From Burkholderiales bacterium (GTDB lineage Bacteria > Pseudomonadota > Gammaproteobacteria > Burkholderiales > Burkholderiaceae_C), in NCBI GenBank assembly GCA_028864885.1, contig JAGWLR010000026.1:1-39609 (forward strand): a stretch of DNA of 39,609 bases. The letters are read 5' to 3'. Each line of letters opens with the position of its first letter. Within the stretch, counting starts at the first letter, position 1. Positions 1-6,458 of this stretch are shown piece after piece. The position numbers and the translations under genes were made by a program. A model generated the notes under the pieces. It made no database searches. It worked only from the letters and a program-made list of their open reading frames with translations, and was not told where the DNA came from.

Positions 1-1
1 C

Positions 2-124
2 GTTGAGCACCACAACACAGACCCCAAGCCGTTCATCTGGACCAAGAGCGCTCGCGACATCCTGCAGAAGGTCATTCGAGCGAACTCAAAGATAAGTTCC
101 AAACAAAGTGAAACACTACACTAG
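2..124 (+). CDS. IS630-type transposase, C-terminal end (partial)
   Basis: The first 41 codons of the window form an open frame that enters from the left edge and stops at TAG 122-124. The residues include HNTDPKPFIWTKSA followed by a helical tail with ILQKVIRAN. This is the usual C-terminal signature of IS630-family DDE transposases, where a peptide of the form N-x-P-KPFxWTxxA precedes the last helix. The catalytic part lies outside the window, so I cannot say whether the element is intact. No clear terminal inverted repeat could be paired because the other end is missing. The call rests on motif recall only. Confidence 0.7.
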   Translation, partial: VEHHNTDPKPFIWTKSARDILQKVIRANSKISSKQSETLH

Positions 125-272
125 GACATAAGCCCCGTTTGACATCTTCAGGTACGCCGGACGAAACATCAGAGTAGAAACATGTGCGGTTCAGTCACGT
201 AGTGATCCGGGCATGCCTGCAATATCGCGTTGGCATCAAGGCGACCAGTGAATCACTGAACAAACTCCTCAG

Positions 273-360
273 CGCTACCTCGATGGCTCTGAATATCGGT
301 AGCGTGTTTCTCTGAACTCACGCAACCGCTGACGTGGACGCTGGCGGCCGGCACGTCAGC
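273..360. other. Two inverted repeats in the gap after the transposase
   Basis: The gap from 125 to 355 contains no convincing gene. It holds two perfect dyads: CGCTACC 273-279 with GGTAGCG 298-304, and GCTGACGTG 328-336 with CACGTCAGC 352-360 (9 bp, 15-nt loop). The second overlaps the stop codon of the EamA gene (356-358, minus strand) and could act as a transcript-end hairpin. No T-run follows on the minus strand, so it is not a classical intrinsic terminator. An insertion-sequence end is an alternative explanation. Confidence 0.4.
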
Positions 361-1291
361 ACGGTCGCCTGCCCGCCACCGCACGACGCGGCCAGACGAT
401 CGCGTTGTGCAAGACCGTGGATGAAAGCACCCCGGCGATGATGAGCACCGCGCCAATCCATTGCGCGGCCACCAGGTGATCCCCTTTCAGCACGCCGATC
501 AAGGCCGCGAACAAGGGCACGAAGTTCATGAAGATCGACGCCTGAGCCGGCCCCACGACCTTGACCCCGCTGTTCCACCACATATAGGCCAGCACCGATC
601 CAAAAATGGCCATGAAGGCGATTGCCAGGGTGCTACCCAAAGGCGGGGCGGCCAGGAAATCAGGTGCGGTGGCCAAGGCAAAACCGATCATGAGGATGGC
701 GCCGCCGATGATGGTGCTGCCTGCAATCTGCAGGGGCGACACCCCTTTGACGAATCGCTGCGGCAACACGGAATACACCGACCAACACAGCGCCGCCATG
801 AACACCAGCGCGTCGCCAGCCGACAAGTGCAGGCCCAGCAAGGCGTGCAGCGAGCCCCCGCTGACCACCACCGCCACACCGCTCATGCCCAGCACCAGCC
901 CCAGCACTTGCAAAAAACTGGGCCAGCGCCGATTGATCAAGGCCGCAAACACGGTAGTCAGCGCTGGCGACACCGCCACGATGAGCGCCCCATTGACGGC
1001 CGAGGTGGCCCTCAAGCCAAAGAACAAACCCGTATTGAACCCGAACACTCCGACGGCCGACATGATGCCCAGCACCCAGGCATTGCGTTGAATCGCGCGC
1101 CAGGACCAGCCCTCCACCCAGCCAATCAGGGGCAGAAAGATCGCAGCCGCCAAGGCAAATCGCCAAGCAGCGGCGGCCAACGGCGACATGAAACCGACGA
1201 CATAACGGCCCGCGTGGAACATGGCCCCCCAGCACAAGGCTGTGAGGATCAGGCGGCCGTAAACCAGGGGAAGGGATGGAGTCTTGTTCAT
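356..1291 (-). CDS. EamA/DMT-family inner-membrane transporter
   Basis: A 311-residue, highly hydrophobic protein starting MNKTPSLPLVYGRL. It has the usual ten-helix layout of the drug/metabolite transporter superfamily: two EamA repeats, the first about residues 10-145 and the second about 155-295, with typical repeat-end text such as GSVLAYMWWNSGVKVVGP and FVPLFAALIGVLKGD. Members export amino acids, metabolites or drugs; the substrate cannot be read from sequence. The reading frame stays open 70 codons upstream, but that stretch lacks membrane-protein character and would overlap the divergent LysR gene, so the ATG at 1291 was chosen. The gene is divergent from the LysR regulator, which probably controls it. 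Confidence 0.85.
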   Translation of the reverse strand: MNKTPSLPLVYGRLILTALCWGAMFHAGRYVVGFMSPLAAAAWRFALAAAIFLPLIGWVEGWSWRAIQRNAWVLGIMSAVGVFGFNTGLFFGLRATSAVNGALIVAVSPALTTVFAALINRRWPSFLQVLGLVLGMSGVAVVVSGGSLHALLGLHLSAGDALVFMAALCWSVYSVLPQRFVKGVSPLQIAGSTIIGGAILMIGFALATAPDFLAAPPLGSTLAIAFMAIFGSVLAYMWWNSGVKVVGPAQASIFMNFVPLFAALIGVLKGDHLVAAQWIGAVLIIAGVLSSTVLHNAIVWPRRAVAGRRPC

Positions 1292-1302
1292 GTGGGCACT
1301 AT

Positions 1303-1319
1303 GATCGCACGCGGCGATC
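1303..1319. promoter_or_regulatory. LysR-type T-N11-A operator
   Basis: GATCGC 1303-1308 and GCGATC 1314-1319 are perfect inverted arms with a 5-bp centre. Within them AT-N11-AT matches the LysR-type T-N11-A consensus. The dyad lies 11 bp upstream of the EamA start and 36 bp upstream of the LysR start, the expected place for a site that autoregulates the regulator and controls the divergent target. Assignment to this particular regulator is inference. Confidence 0.55.
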
Positions 1320-1355
1320 GTCACAAGCACCCACTTGCAAAAAGGCTTTCCATAA

Positions 1356-2297
1356 ATGAAAAACCAGAGGGCAGATCTTTCCCCAAACGGGTCAGAAATC
1401 CTTTCCACATTTGACTGGAATGACCTGAAATACTTCCTCTCGGTCGCGCGCGAGGGGGGCTTGTCGAAAGCCGCGCTGCAATTGGGCACCAGCGCCTCCA
1501 CGGTCTCGCGTCACATCAGCGCCCTCGAAGCCCGTTTGAAGGTTCGCTTGTTTGTGCGCCTGACCACGGGCTACCTGCTGACCGATGTCGGCAGCGAACT
1601 GTACGAACAAGTGGCCGAAGTGGAGCGCAGCACGCTGGCCGTGGCACGTGGCAGTGCGGCAGTGGGCGAAAAGGAGTCGGTCACCGGGCTGGTCAGGCTG
1701 GCCACCGCCGATAGCGTGGGCACCTTTGTGCTGGCCCCTCACCTGGTGCAGTTGCGCCAACGACATCCCGGACTGAGGATCGAGCTGCTTCTGGGGCACG
1801 CCCAGGTCGACCTGAGCCGACGCGAGGCCGATCTGGCCTTGCGCATGCTCGACGCCGCCAACCCCCAAGGCCACCCGGATCATGTCATGCACCGCATCAC
1901 CACCGTGCCTTTCGGCCTGTACGCATCGCCGGCCTTCATCAGCCAAGCGCAGGCGCAGTCGCCCGATGCGTGGCGCACGATGGACCACATCGGCTGGGAC
2001 AGCGGTTGGCGGCACCTGCCCCTGGCGCAATGGCTCGCACGCACCTTCAGCCGTCCGGCCGTGGCCAGCAGCAACAGCATGACGGCCCACTTCGAATTGA
2101 TCCGCAGTGGGGCAGGCATCGGCTTGCTGCCCCGCTACATGGCCGCACGTGACCCCAGCCTGATCCACATCCCGGCCGAGGGCCCGCCCGAACGTGAACT
2201 GTGGCTGATCTATCACCGTGATCTGCGGGGCAGCAAACGGGTTCAGGCCGTCCGGCGATTTGTTGAAGAGGTGATTCCCTCCGCCATAGGCGGATGA
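1356..2297 (+). CDS. LysR-family transcriptional regulator
   Basis: 313 residues, the usual LysR length. The N-terminal winged helix-turn-helix starts at FDWNDLKYFLSVAREGG (about residue 19) and contains the recognition helix text LGTSASTVSRHISALEARL. The remainder is a periplasmic-binding-protein-like effector domain (about 105-305). The variant HTH (WNDLKYFLSVAREGGLSKAA) is typical of the subgroup beside exporters and oxidoreductases in Betaproteobacteria. It is divergent from the EamA transporter with a T-N11-A dyad between them, so the likely role is effector-dependent control of that exporter plus autoregulation. An imperfect short hairpin (TCCGCC-ATA-GGCGGA, 2280-2294) overlaps the gene end. 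Confidence 0.9.
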   Translation: MKNQRADLSPNGSEILSTFDWNDLKYFLSVAREGGLSKAALQLGTSASTVSRHISALEARLKVRLFVRLTTGYLLTDVGSELYEQVAEVERSTLAVARGSAAVGEKESVTGLVRLATADSVGTFVLAPHLVQLRQRHPGLRIELLLGHAQVDLSRREADLALRMLDAANPQGHPDHVMHRITTVPFGLYASPAFISQAQAQSPDAWRTMDHIGWDSGWRHLPLAQWLARTFSRPAVASSNSMTAHFELIRSGAGIGLLPRYMAARDPSLIHIPAEGPPERELWLIYHRDLRGSKRVQAVRRFVEEVIPSAIGG

Positions 2298-2347
2298 CCA
2301 TCAAGGTTATCTCGCCCTGGGTAGCATGAAGCGGGCACACCTCAAGC

Positions 2348-2558
2348 TTGCTGCATTGGGCTGGCGAGGTCGACCCACTCAAACAACTGGCCCTGAAAAA
2401 GGCCCTGCTGGTGGCAGCGGTGGAGCTGGCCGGAGATTCACCGATGAGGTACGCCAGCGAGAGGCGTACTACACCTCAGGCGGCATCTGATTTCGGGCGG
2501 CCAACCACCAGAAGTGTTGGAAGCCACCCTGCGTGAAATCGCGCAGCAGACGGCCTGA
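2348..2558 (+). pseudogene. Probable decayed gene remnant
   Basis: The 276-bp gap before DUF3297 carries coding-like pieces in different frames. The segment from about 2360 reads EVDPLKQLALKKALLVAAV, and one ending at TGA 2556-2558 reads ISGGQPPEVLEATLREIA. Both look like protein with normal codon use, but frame changes separate them and no start with a ribosome site is visible. I do not recognise the family. The simplest reading is a frameshifted, truncated gene; the alternative is chance open frame in GC-rich DNA. Confidence 0.25.
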
Positions 2559-2573
2559 GGCGCGAGCAGCGCT

Positions 2574-2822
2574 TTACTTGTAAAACGCTTCGACCTGGCC
2601 CTTGAGGGTGATCGTCAGGGACTTGCCCTTGCGGTCCACCTTGTTGCCGACAGGCACCTTGATCCAGCCTTCGCTCATGCAGTACTCCTCGACATCAAAG
2701 CGCTCTTTGCCATTGAAACGAATGCCCACATCGTGCTGGAACACGGCGGCCACATGATGCGGGCTGCGCGGGTCAATCGAGAGGCGGTCGGGCAAGGCGG
2801 GGGCCTGGGTCGTGTCGTTCAT
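2574..2822 (-). CDS. DUF3297 family protein
   Basis: 82 residues containing LPDRLSIDPRSPHHVAAVF, then GIRFNGKER and SEGWIKVPVGNKVDRKG, ending in VEAFYK. These are the conserved blocks of the small DUF3297 proteins of Proteobacteria, matched over the full length. The function is unknown and no signal peptide or membrane segment is seen, so it is probably cytoplasmic. It lies 56 bp downstream of the anti-sigma gene on the same strand and might be read from that operon, although DUF3297 genes are usually found alone. Confidence 0.9.
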   Translation of the reverse strand: MNDTTQAPALPDRLSIDPRSPHHVAAVFQHDVGIRFNGKERFDVEEYCMSEGWIKVPVGNKVDRKGKSLTITLKGQVEAFYK

Positions 2823-2878
2823 GATCAGGATGCGGTTCGTCTATCGGAATGAGGCCGCATTTTCGCCGGTTTTGCCGA

Positions 2879-3085
2879 TCACGACGACGACTCATCGGGC
2901 GGCGTGTACAGGACCCGATCCTTGTAATCCTGCAAGATGCCATCCAGGCGAGCGTCGTTTTTGGTAAATGCCCGGCAATACGGGCAGATCAAGCGATGCG
3001 AGGTGGCTCGCAAGCGTTCGGGCAGGGATGCTTTTTCGAGTTGCCCCGAGGTCAACTTGAAGATGTATTCCTGGCAGGTCATCAT
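2879..3085 (-). CDS. Small zinc-finger (ZAS-type) anti-sigma factor
   Basis: 68 residues. Cys4 and the motif H30-x3-C34-x2-C37 (HRLICPYC) match the zinc-binding anti-sigma (zf-HC2) pattern. There is no membrane segment, so it would be a soluble cytoplasmic sensor. Redox or metal ions could release the sigma factor by acting on the Cys/His site; this is inferred from ZAS proteins. The start at 3085 is favoured because AAGGAG lies 7 nt upstream and the ATG overlaps the sigma-factor stop (ATGA). It is the last gene of the bufferin-like operon and the obvious partner of the sigma factor encoded just before it. Confidence 0.7.
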   Translation of the reverse strand: MMTCQEYIFKLTSGQLEKASLPERLRATSHRLICPYCRAFTKNDARLDGILQDYKDRVLYTPPDESSS

Positions 3086-3654
3086 GGCGCCTCTCCTTCA
3101 AACCAGCTCTGGTTCAGGCACATCTGGATTTGTTTACGGGCCCGGCTCAGGCATTGCCAATAATCGGTCTTGGTCAACCCCAAGGTGACACAAATTTCTT
3201 CGGGCTCGCATTCGAGAAACTCTTTCATGCTGAACACGCGGGCTGGCTTGACTGGCAGCTTGTTGACGCAGACATCGACCACCTGAAAGAACTGTTCGGT
3301 CTGCAGTTGCGCGTCCGGGCGGCTCCAGGCCTGGGGTGCCACGCTCTCGACCCAATGCCCGCGATCGTCAAACAGAACCTGGTCGAGATCATCCGAAAAA
3401 GCTTCGCTGTAGCCCACCTCAGGACGGTATTTCAGGCGCAGGCGATCGGTGATCTTGTGCTTGAGGATGCCGAAGAGGTAACGCCGGGGCTCCACGCCCG
3501 CCAGCGTGGCAGGGTCGATCCCGAGCAGCGCGGCCAATGCGTCTTGCACGGCGTCCTCAGCGTCCTCGCGAGGCTGCAGATGCAGCTGCGCGAACCTCAA
3601 CATCGGCCCGCGCCATTCGCGGGCCCACTCAGCCAGATCCAGGGTTAGGGTCAT
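3082..3654 (-). CDS. ECF-type RNA polymerase sigma factor
   Basis: 190 residues, the size of a minimal two-domain ECF sigma factor. Region 2 spans roughly 15-75 (HLQPREDAEDAVQDALAALL then RRYLFGILKHKITDRLR). Region 4 spans roughly 120-180 and contains the helix-turn-helix text EPEEICVTLGLTKTDYWQ followed by SRARKQIQMCL. It overlaps DoxX by ATGA at its start and the anti-sigma gene by ATGA at its end, so the three are translationally coupled. Sigma/anti-sigma pairs are usual companions of DUF692/DUF2063 peptide cassettes, where they switch the operon on under metal stress. That role here is inference from neighbours. Confidence 0.85.
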   Translation of the reverse strand: MTLTLDLAEWAREWRGPMLRFAQLHLQPREDAEDAVQDALAALLGIDPATLAGVEPRRYLFGILKHKITDRLRLKYRPEVGYSEAFSDDLDQVLFDDRGHWVESVAPQAWSRPDAQLQTEQFFQVVDVCVNKLPVKPARVFSMKEFLECEPEEICVTLGLTKTDYWQCLSRARKQIQMCLNQSWFEGEAP

Positions 3655-4148
3655 GTGGTGACGGGTTGCAGTGCCGAACGATTTGCCCGGCACAACCAGG
3701 CATCCAGCGCGTATTTTCCTGCACCTTGCGTCAACACGGCAAACAACATGATGGCGAGCATCAATGGGACCTTGAACCCTTGGCCCGCGTCGGTCTCGAT
3801 CTGGTTCCAGCCGGCCCAACCCAGATCAAAGTGAACTGTGTACACCGCCACATAGGTGATGAACAGCAGCCCCATGGCCGCAAAACGGCTGAACAGGCCC
3901 AGGATCATGGCGCTGCCGAAGACCAGCTCGCCCACGCCCGCCACCACCCAGTTGGCATCCACGGGCAGCCATCGCACGACGGCCGGAAAGTCGAGCTGCG
4001 CGAACCAGTCCGGCGCATGCACACCGCCCGACAGCTTGATGTAGCCGGCCATGATGAACTCCTGTGCCACCCACAGGCGCAAGCCCAGCAGGCCCAGGTC
4101 ACGAATCATCTCCAGCGCTTTCTCGCGCCACAAAAGCAAGGAATTCAT
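3651..4148 (-). CDS. DoxX family membrane protein
   Basis: 165 residues with four hydrophobic helices: about 18-38, 66-88 (VVAGVGELVFGSAMILGLFS), 90-110 and 128-145. The text LWVAQEFIMAGYIKLSG followed by GELVFGSAMILGL is typical of DoxX. GGAGA upstream supports the start at 4148, which sits 50 nt inside the DUF2063 gene. DoxX proteins are the fourth member of gig/hvf-type cassettes (DUF2282 or Cys-rich peptide, DUF692, DUF2063, DoxX). The biochemical role is unsettled; a redox or quinone-related function in the inner membrane is often proposed. Confidence 0.88.
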   Translation of the reverse strand: MNSLLLWREKALEMIRDLGLLGLRLWVAQEFIMAGYIKLSGGVHAPDWFAQLDFPAVVRWLPVDANWVVAGVGELVFGSAMILGLFSRFAAMGLLFITYVAVYTVHFDLGWAGWNQIETDAGQGFKVPLMLAIMLFAVLTQGAGKYALDAWLCRANRSALQPVTT

Positions 4149-4380
4149 CTTTCAGATCTCCATAAAAATGCGATCGCCATTGCGATTGGCGAACAAAGGC
4201 TTCGATCAAGGTTCGCCAGGCCTCATCGCCCAGCTCCGCGCGCACCTCGGGAAAGTGCGCTTCGATCATCTGGCTCGCGCCCAGGTAAACCAGGTGGCGG
4301 TACACCCGCAGGCCGGCTTCGGTGTAGCCCGCCGGCACCACGTCGGTTCGGCCCCTTACGTAGTCGTAAAAGTCAGACAT
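4099..4380 (-). CDS. Short DUF2063 protein (HvfC/BufC N-terminal domain only)
   Basis: 93 residues starting MSDFYDYVRGRTDVVPAGY. The core LRVYRHLVYLGASQMIEAHF, then RAELGDEAWRTLIEAFVR and DEFLAFV, match the N-terminal helical domain of DUF2063 proteins, the partner that recruits the peptide substrate to the DUF692 enzyme. Usual family members are about 250 residues, so the C-terminal domain is absent. The frame ends 50 nt inside DoxX, an overlap that suggests a past deletion or a naturally minimal partner. The start overlaps the DUF692 gene by 25 nt. I infer that it still works, because the frame is clean and the N-terminal domain is complete. Confidence 0.75.
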   Translation of the reverse strand: MSDFYDYVRGRTDVVPAGYTEAGLRVYRHLVYLGASQMIEAHFPEVRAELGDEAWRTLIEAFVRQSQWRSHFYGDLKDEFLAFVARESAGDDS

Positions 4381-5135
4381 GCCAACTCCCGATTGAGGGT
4401 GTGCACATCCGGCACATCGTTGTCCCACTCCAGCAGGATGGGAACACCCAGCCGTTCATGCAATTCGCGCGCGGCCTGCACTGTGGTCTGTTCCACCGGC
4501 TGGCTGTGTGTGTCGATGTACATGCCGAAGCGTTCGTCCCACTCGTGTCCTGCCACGTGCAGGTAGCTCACCCGGCCCAGATCAATGTGCTGCAAGAAGG
4601 CTGCGATGTCGTGCCCGCCGTGGTTCTTGTGGTTGACGGCGATGTTGTTGAGGTCCAGCAAAATCTGGCAATCGGCGCGTTCGGCCACCGCCGCCAGAAA
4701 GTCGGCCTCGGGCATGGTGCCGACGTTGGTGTACCAGGTGCTGTTTTCGATCGCCATGCGGCGCCCCAGCACATCCTGCACCCGCCGAATGCGATCACTG
4801 ACTCGAGCCACCTCCGACACCGTGAACGGAATCGGAAACAGGTCATACAGCTGATGCGCGTCCCCACTGGCCGCCAGGTGATCGGAGTAATGCTGCCCGC
4901 CGATGTCGTCGATCAAGCCCTTCAACTCGCGCAAAAAGGCCTCGTCGATGGGGGAGTCGCCCCCCAGGTTCAGCGACACGCCATGCAGGTGGACGGGACG
5001 CCCCGAGTCGATCAGCTCATACAGGCGGGTTCGGTCGCGGCGAATCCAGTTCTCTGGCACCACCTCGAAAAAATCCGCCTGCACGGCTGACATGTCCCAG
5101 TCGGCCATCTCGCGGCGATATCCCAGTCCAGCCAT
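4356..5135 (-). CDS. DUF692 multinuclear non-haem iron oxidase (MNIO), HvfB/BufB type
   Basis: 259 residues, a little shorter than the typical 270-290. The TIM-barrel text is complete and the metal-ligand segments of DUF692 are visible: HYSDHLAAS, AIENSTWY, LLDLNNIAVN, LHVAGHEWDE, IDTHSQPV and LLEWDNDVPDV. These carry the conserved His, Glu, Asp and Asn residues. Family members (MbnB, TglH, ChrH, HvfB) oxidise Cys residues of small peptides, in HvfB-type systems to oxazolone/thioamide groups that bind copper. The start at 5135 has AGGAGATCACC before it and lies 14 nt after the Cys-repeat peptide gene, its probable substrate. Confidence 0.88.
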   Translation of the reverse strand: MAGLGYRREMADWDMSAVQADFFEVVPENWIRRDRTRLYELIDSGRPVHLHGVSLNLGGDSPIDEAFLRELKGLIDDIGGQHYSDHLAASGDAHQLYDLFPIPFTVSEVARVSDRIRRVQDVLGRRMAIENSTWYTNVGTMPEADFLAAVAERADCQILLDLNNIAVNHKNHGGHDIAAFLQHIDLGRVSYLHVAGHEWDERFGMYIDTHSQPVEQTTVQAARELHERLGVPILLEWDNDVPDVHTLNRELACLTFTTT

Positions 5136-5149
5136 GGTGATCTCCTGGT

Positions 5150-5419
5150 TTACTTCTTGGAGCAGGAAGCGTCCTTGGCAGGCTCTTTCTTCGAGCAGGA
5201 GGACTCCGGCGTGGGCTCGGACTTCTTCGAGCAAGAAGCTTCTTTCTTGCTGCAGCTGGCTTCCTTGGAGGCCGGATCCGCAGCAGCGACGGCTTGCTGC
5301 ATGGCACGAACCTTTTTGCTGCAAGAGCCTGCACCGCACTTTTTCTCGGCGGGCGTACCAGCCCAGGCAGAAGTAGCGAGGACAGCAGCGGCGAGGGTGG
5401 CGATGGACTTGATGTTCAT
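5150..5419 (-). CDS. Secreted Cys-repeat peptide, candidate bufferin/HvfA-like MNIO substrate
   Basis: 89 residues. Residues 1-20 are a Sec signal (MNIKSIATLAAAVLATSAWA). The mature part has six Cys (28, 33, 56, 63, 75, 86). The pentapeptide SCSKK occurs five times (32-36, 55-59, 62-66, 74-78, 85-89), the last one at the exact C terminus, and there is one CGAGS element at 28-32. Low complexity, an N-terminal signal and position just before DUF692 and DUF2063 genes fit HvfA/bufferin-type copper-binding RiPP precursors. Family members usually carry EGKCG repeats; only CGAG after EKK recalls that here. The start at 5419 is favoured because it opens the signal peptide. Confidence 0.75.
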   Translation of the reverse strand: MNIKSIATLAAAVLATSAWAGTPAEKKCGAGSCSKKVRAMQQAVAAADPASKEASCSKKEASCSKKSEPTPESSCSKKEPAKDASCSKK

Positions 5420-5573
5420 GATGGGTTCCTGTCGGTTAAGAGCATGCACACCGTGTGCACACTGACTCAGTCGGAGCCCAAGCTGATTCCTGACAAGAAA
5501 TTTGTAAATTTTTTGAAACCAGGCAGGCGATACTTGCCATCAGACCTGACGAACGACCTGAGGAGCGCCCCAT
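5420..5573. promoter_or_regulatory. Divergent promoter region with a perfect palindrome
   Basis: This 154-bp gap separates the Cys-repeat peptide gene (minus) from the cytochrome gene (plus). TGCACAC 5445-5451 and GTGTGCA 5453-5459 form a perfect dyad about 30 bp before the peptide start. On the minus strand a GGAATC element occurs further upstream (near 5494-5499), reminiscent of ECF -35 boxes of GGAAC type, with GTC about 19 bp on. On the plus side GACCTGA occurs twice, 12 bp apart (5543-5549, 5555-5561), the second running into the AGGAG ribosome site. All functional roles are inferred. Confidence 0.3.
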
Positions 5574-6068
5574 ATGAGAAAAACTACTCGAACAGCCGTG
5601 CGCCTGCTCGGTCTGGCCGCCGTGTCCGCAACCGTACTGGCGGGATGCGCCATCGAATGGACCAACCGACAACCCGCGAAGGAAATGGCGCAACTGGCCA
5701 CCCCACCGGGTTCGATCTACACCGGGTGGCGCGTGTTTCAGGAAAAATGCGCCAGTTGCCACGGTAGCAGTGGCCAGGGTACGGACAAGGCCCCCAACCT
5801 GCTGATGCGAGTGCAAGCCATGGGCCCCAAGCAATTTATCAGCGTGGTGCTCAAGCGATACGACTGGGGGCTGCCGGCCGCGCGGGTGAAAGGTGACACG
5901 GCCACCATGGACACCTTGGTGGAATCCATTCTGGAACGCAAGGAAGGCGCCGTTGAGATGCGCGCCTGGGAGGGCGAGCCCCGAGTCACGGCCCACATCG
6001 CCGACTTGTATGCCTATCTGTCGGCTCGCGCCGATGGGCGCCAGGGTGAAGGCCGCCCGAACCCCTGA
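5574..6068 (+). CDS. Lipoprotein monohaem cytochrome c
   Basis: 164 residues. A lipobox VLAGC ends at Cys25, so the mature protein should be membrane-anchored in the periplasm. The haem site C59-A-S-C62-H63 (EKCASCHGSSGQGTDKAPNL) is followed by a class I cytochrome c fold, with a possible axial Met in VEMRAWEG and a C-terminal helix HIADLYAYLSARADG. It probably carries electrons in a respiratory or detoxifying chain; no partner enzyme is adjacent. AGGAG lies 8 nt before the ATG. It is divergent from the bufferin-like operon and only 3 bp from the convergent gene at 6072. Confidence 0.88.
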   Translation: MRKTTRTAVRLLGLAAVSATVLAGCAIEWTNRQPAKEMAQLATPPGSIYTGWRVFQEKCASCHGSSGQGTDKAPNLLMRVQAMGPKQFISVVLKRYDWGLPAARVKGDTATMDTLVESILERKEGAVEMRAWEGEPRVTAHIADLYAYLSARADGRQGEGRPNP

Positions 6069-6071
6069 GCC

Positions 6072-6458
6072 TCAGCCCATCTGACGCCAGGTCTCGATGC
6101 AATGCTCGGCCAAGGCGGTCACCCAGTCCGAGCCTTCGGGATCAAACGCGATCCCGAAACGGGGGCTGATCACGAATCCGGCCCGGGCAAAGGCCTCGGG
6201 ATCGCGTTCGCGCACAAAGCGCATCAGCCCCCTGAACGGCACGTCCTCCTGGCCGAAATAAAGAACAGGGGCACGCTTGGTGATTTCCTCCAGGCGGCCA
6301 CTGTCCTGAAACCGGTAGATCTCGCCACCGTAGTCCAGTTCGTTCAAGCCCACGCCATTGCGCGCAGTGTGCTCAGGGGCCCCTTTGAGGTGGATGATGT
6401 CTGCAGCTGAACTGCTGAAGGACACCCCATCGACTTGAACGAAAGGGTACAGTTTCAT
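6072..6458 (-). CDS. Conserved hypothetical protein coupled to FMN reductase
   Basis: 128 residues starting MKLYPFVQVDGVSFSSSAAD, with later text LNELDYGGEIYRF, LMRFVRERDPEAF and GIAFDPEGSDWVTALA. No signal peptide or membrane helix is present. I recall similar unnamed proteins in Proteobacteria but cannot name the family; the pattern of short beta strands and surface-exposed charges recalls small SMI1- or immunity-like cytoplasmic proteins, which is only an impression. The start at 6458 overlaps the stop of the upstream FMN reductase (ATGA), so the two are translationally coupled. Confidence 0.7.
   Translation of the reverse strand: MKLYPFVQVDGVSFSSSAADIIHLKGAPEHTARNGVGLNELDYGGEIYRFQDSGRLEEITKRAPVLYFGQEDVPFRGLMRFVRERDPEAFARAGFVISPRFGIAFDPEGSDWVTALAEHCIETWRQMG

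Noticed and set aside
461-1414. A 317-codon plus-strand frame opposite the EamA transporter
   Set aside because: It has the His/Gln/Arg bias of an antisense shadow, whereas the minus strand encodes a complete DMT transporter.
3537-5090. A 517-codon plus-strand open frame opposite the bufferin-like operon
   Set aside because: It is antisense to four well-supported genes, has no recognisable motif and its composition (His, Gln, Arg-rich) is typical of shadow frames in GC-rich DNA.
5157-5265. Repeated TTCTTGGAGCA-like DNA as a non-coding repeat array
   Set aside because: It is the reverse complement of the SCSKK codons of the exported peptide and is explained by the protein repeats.
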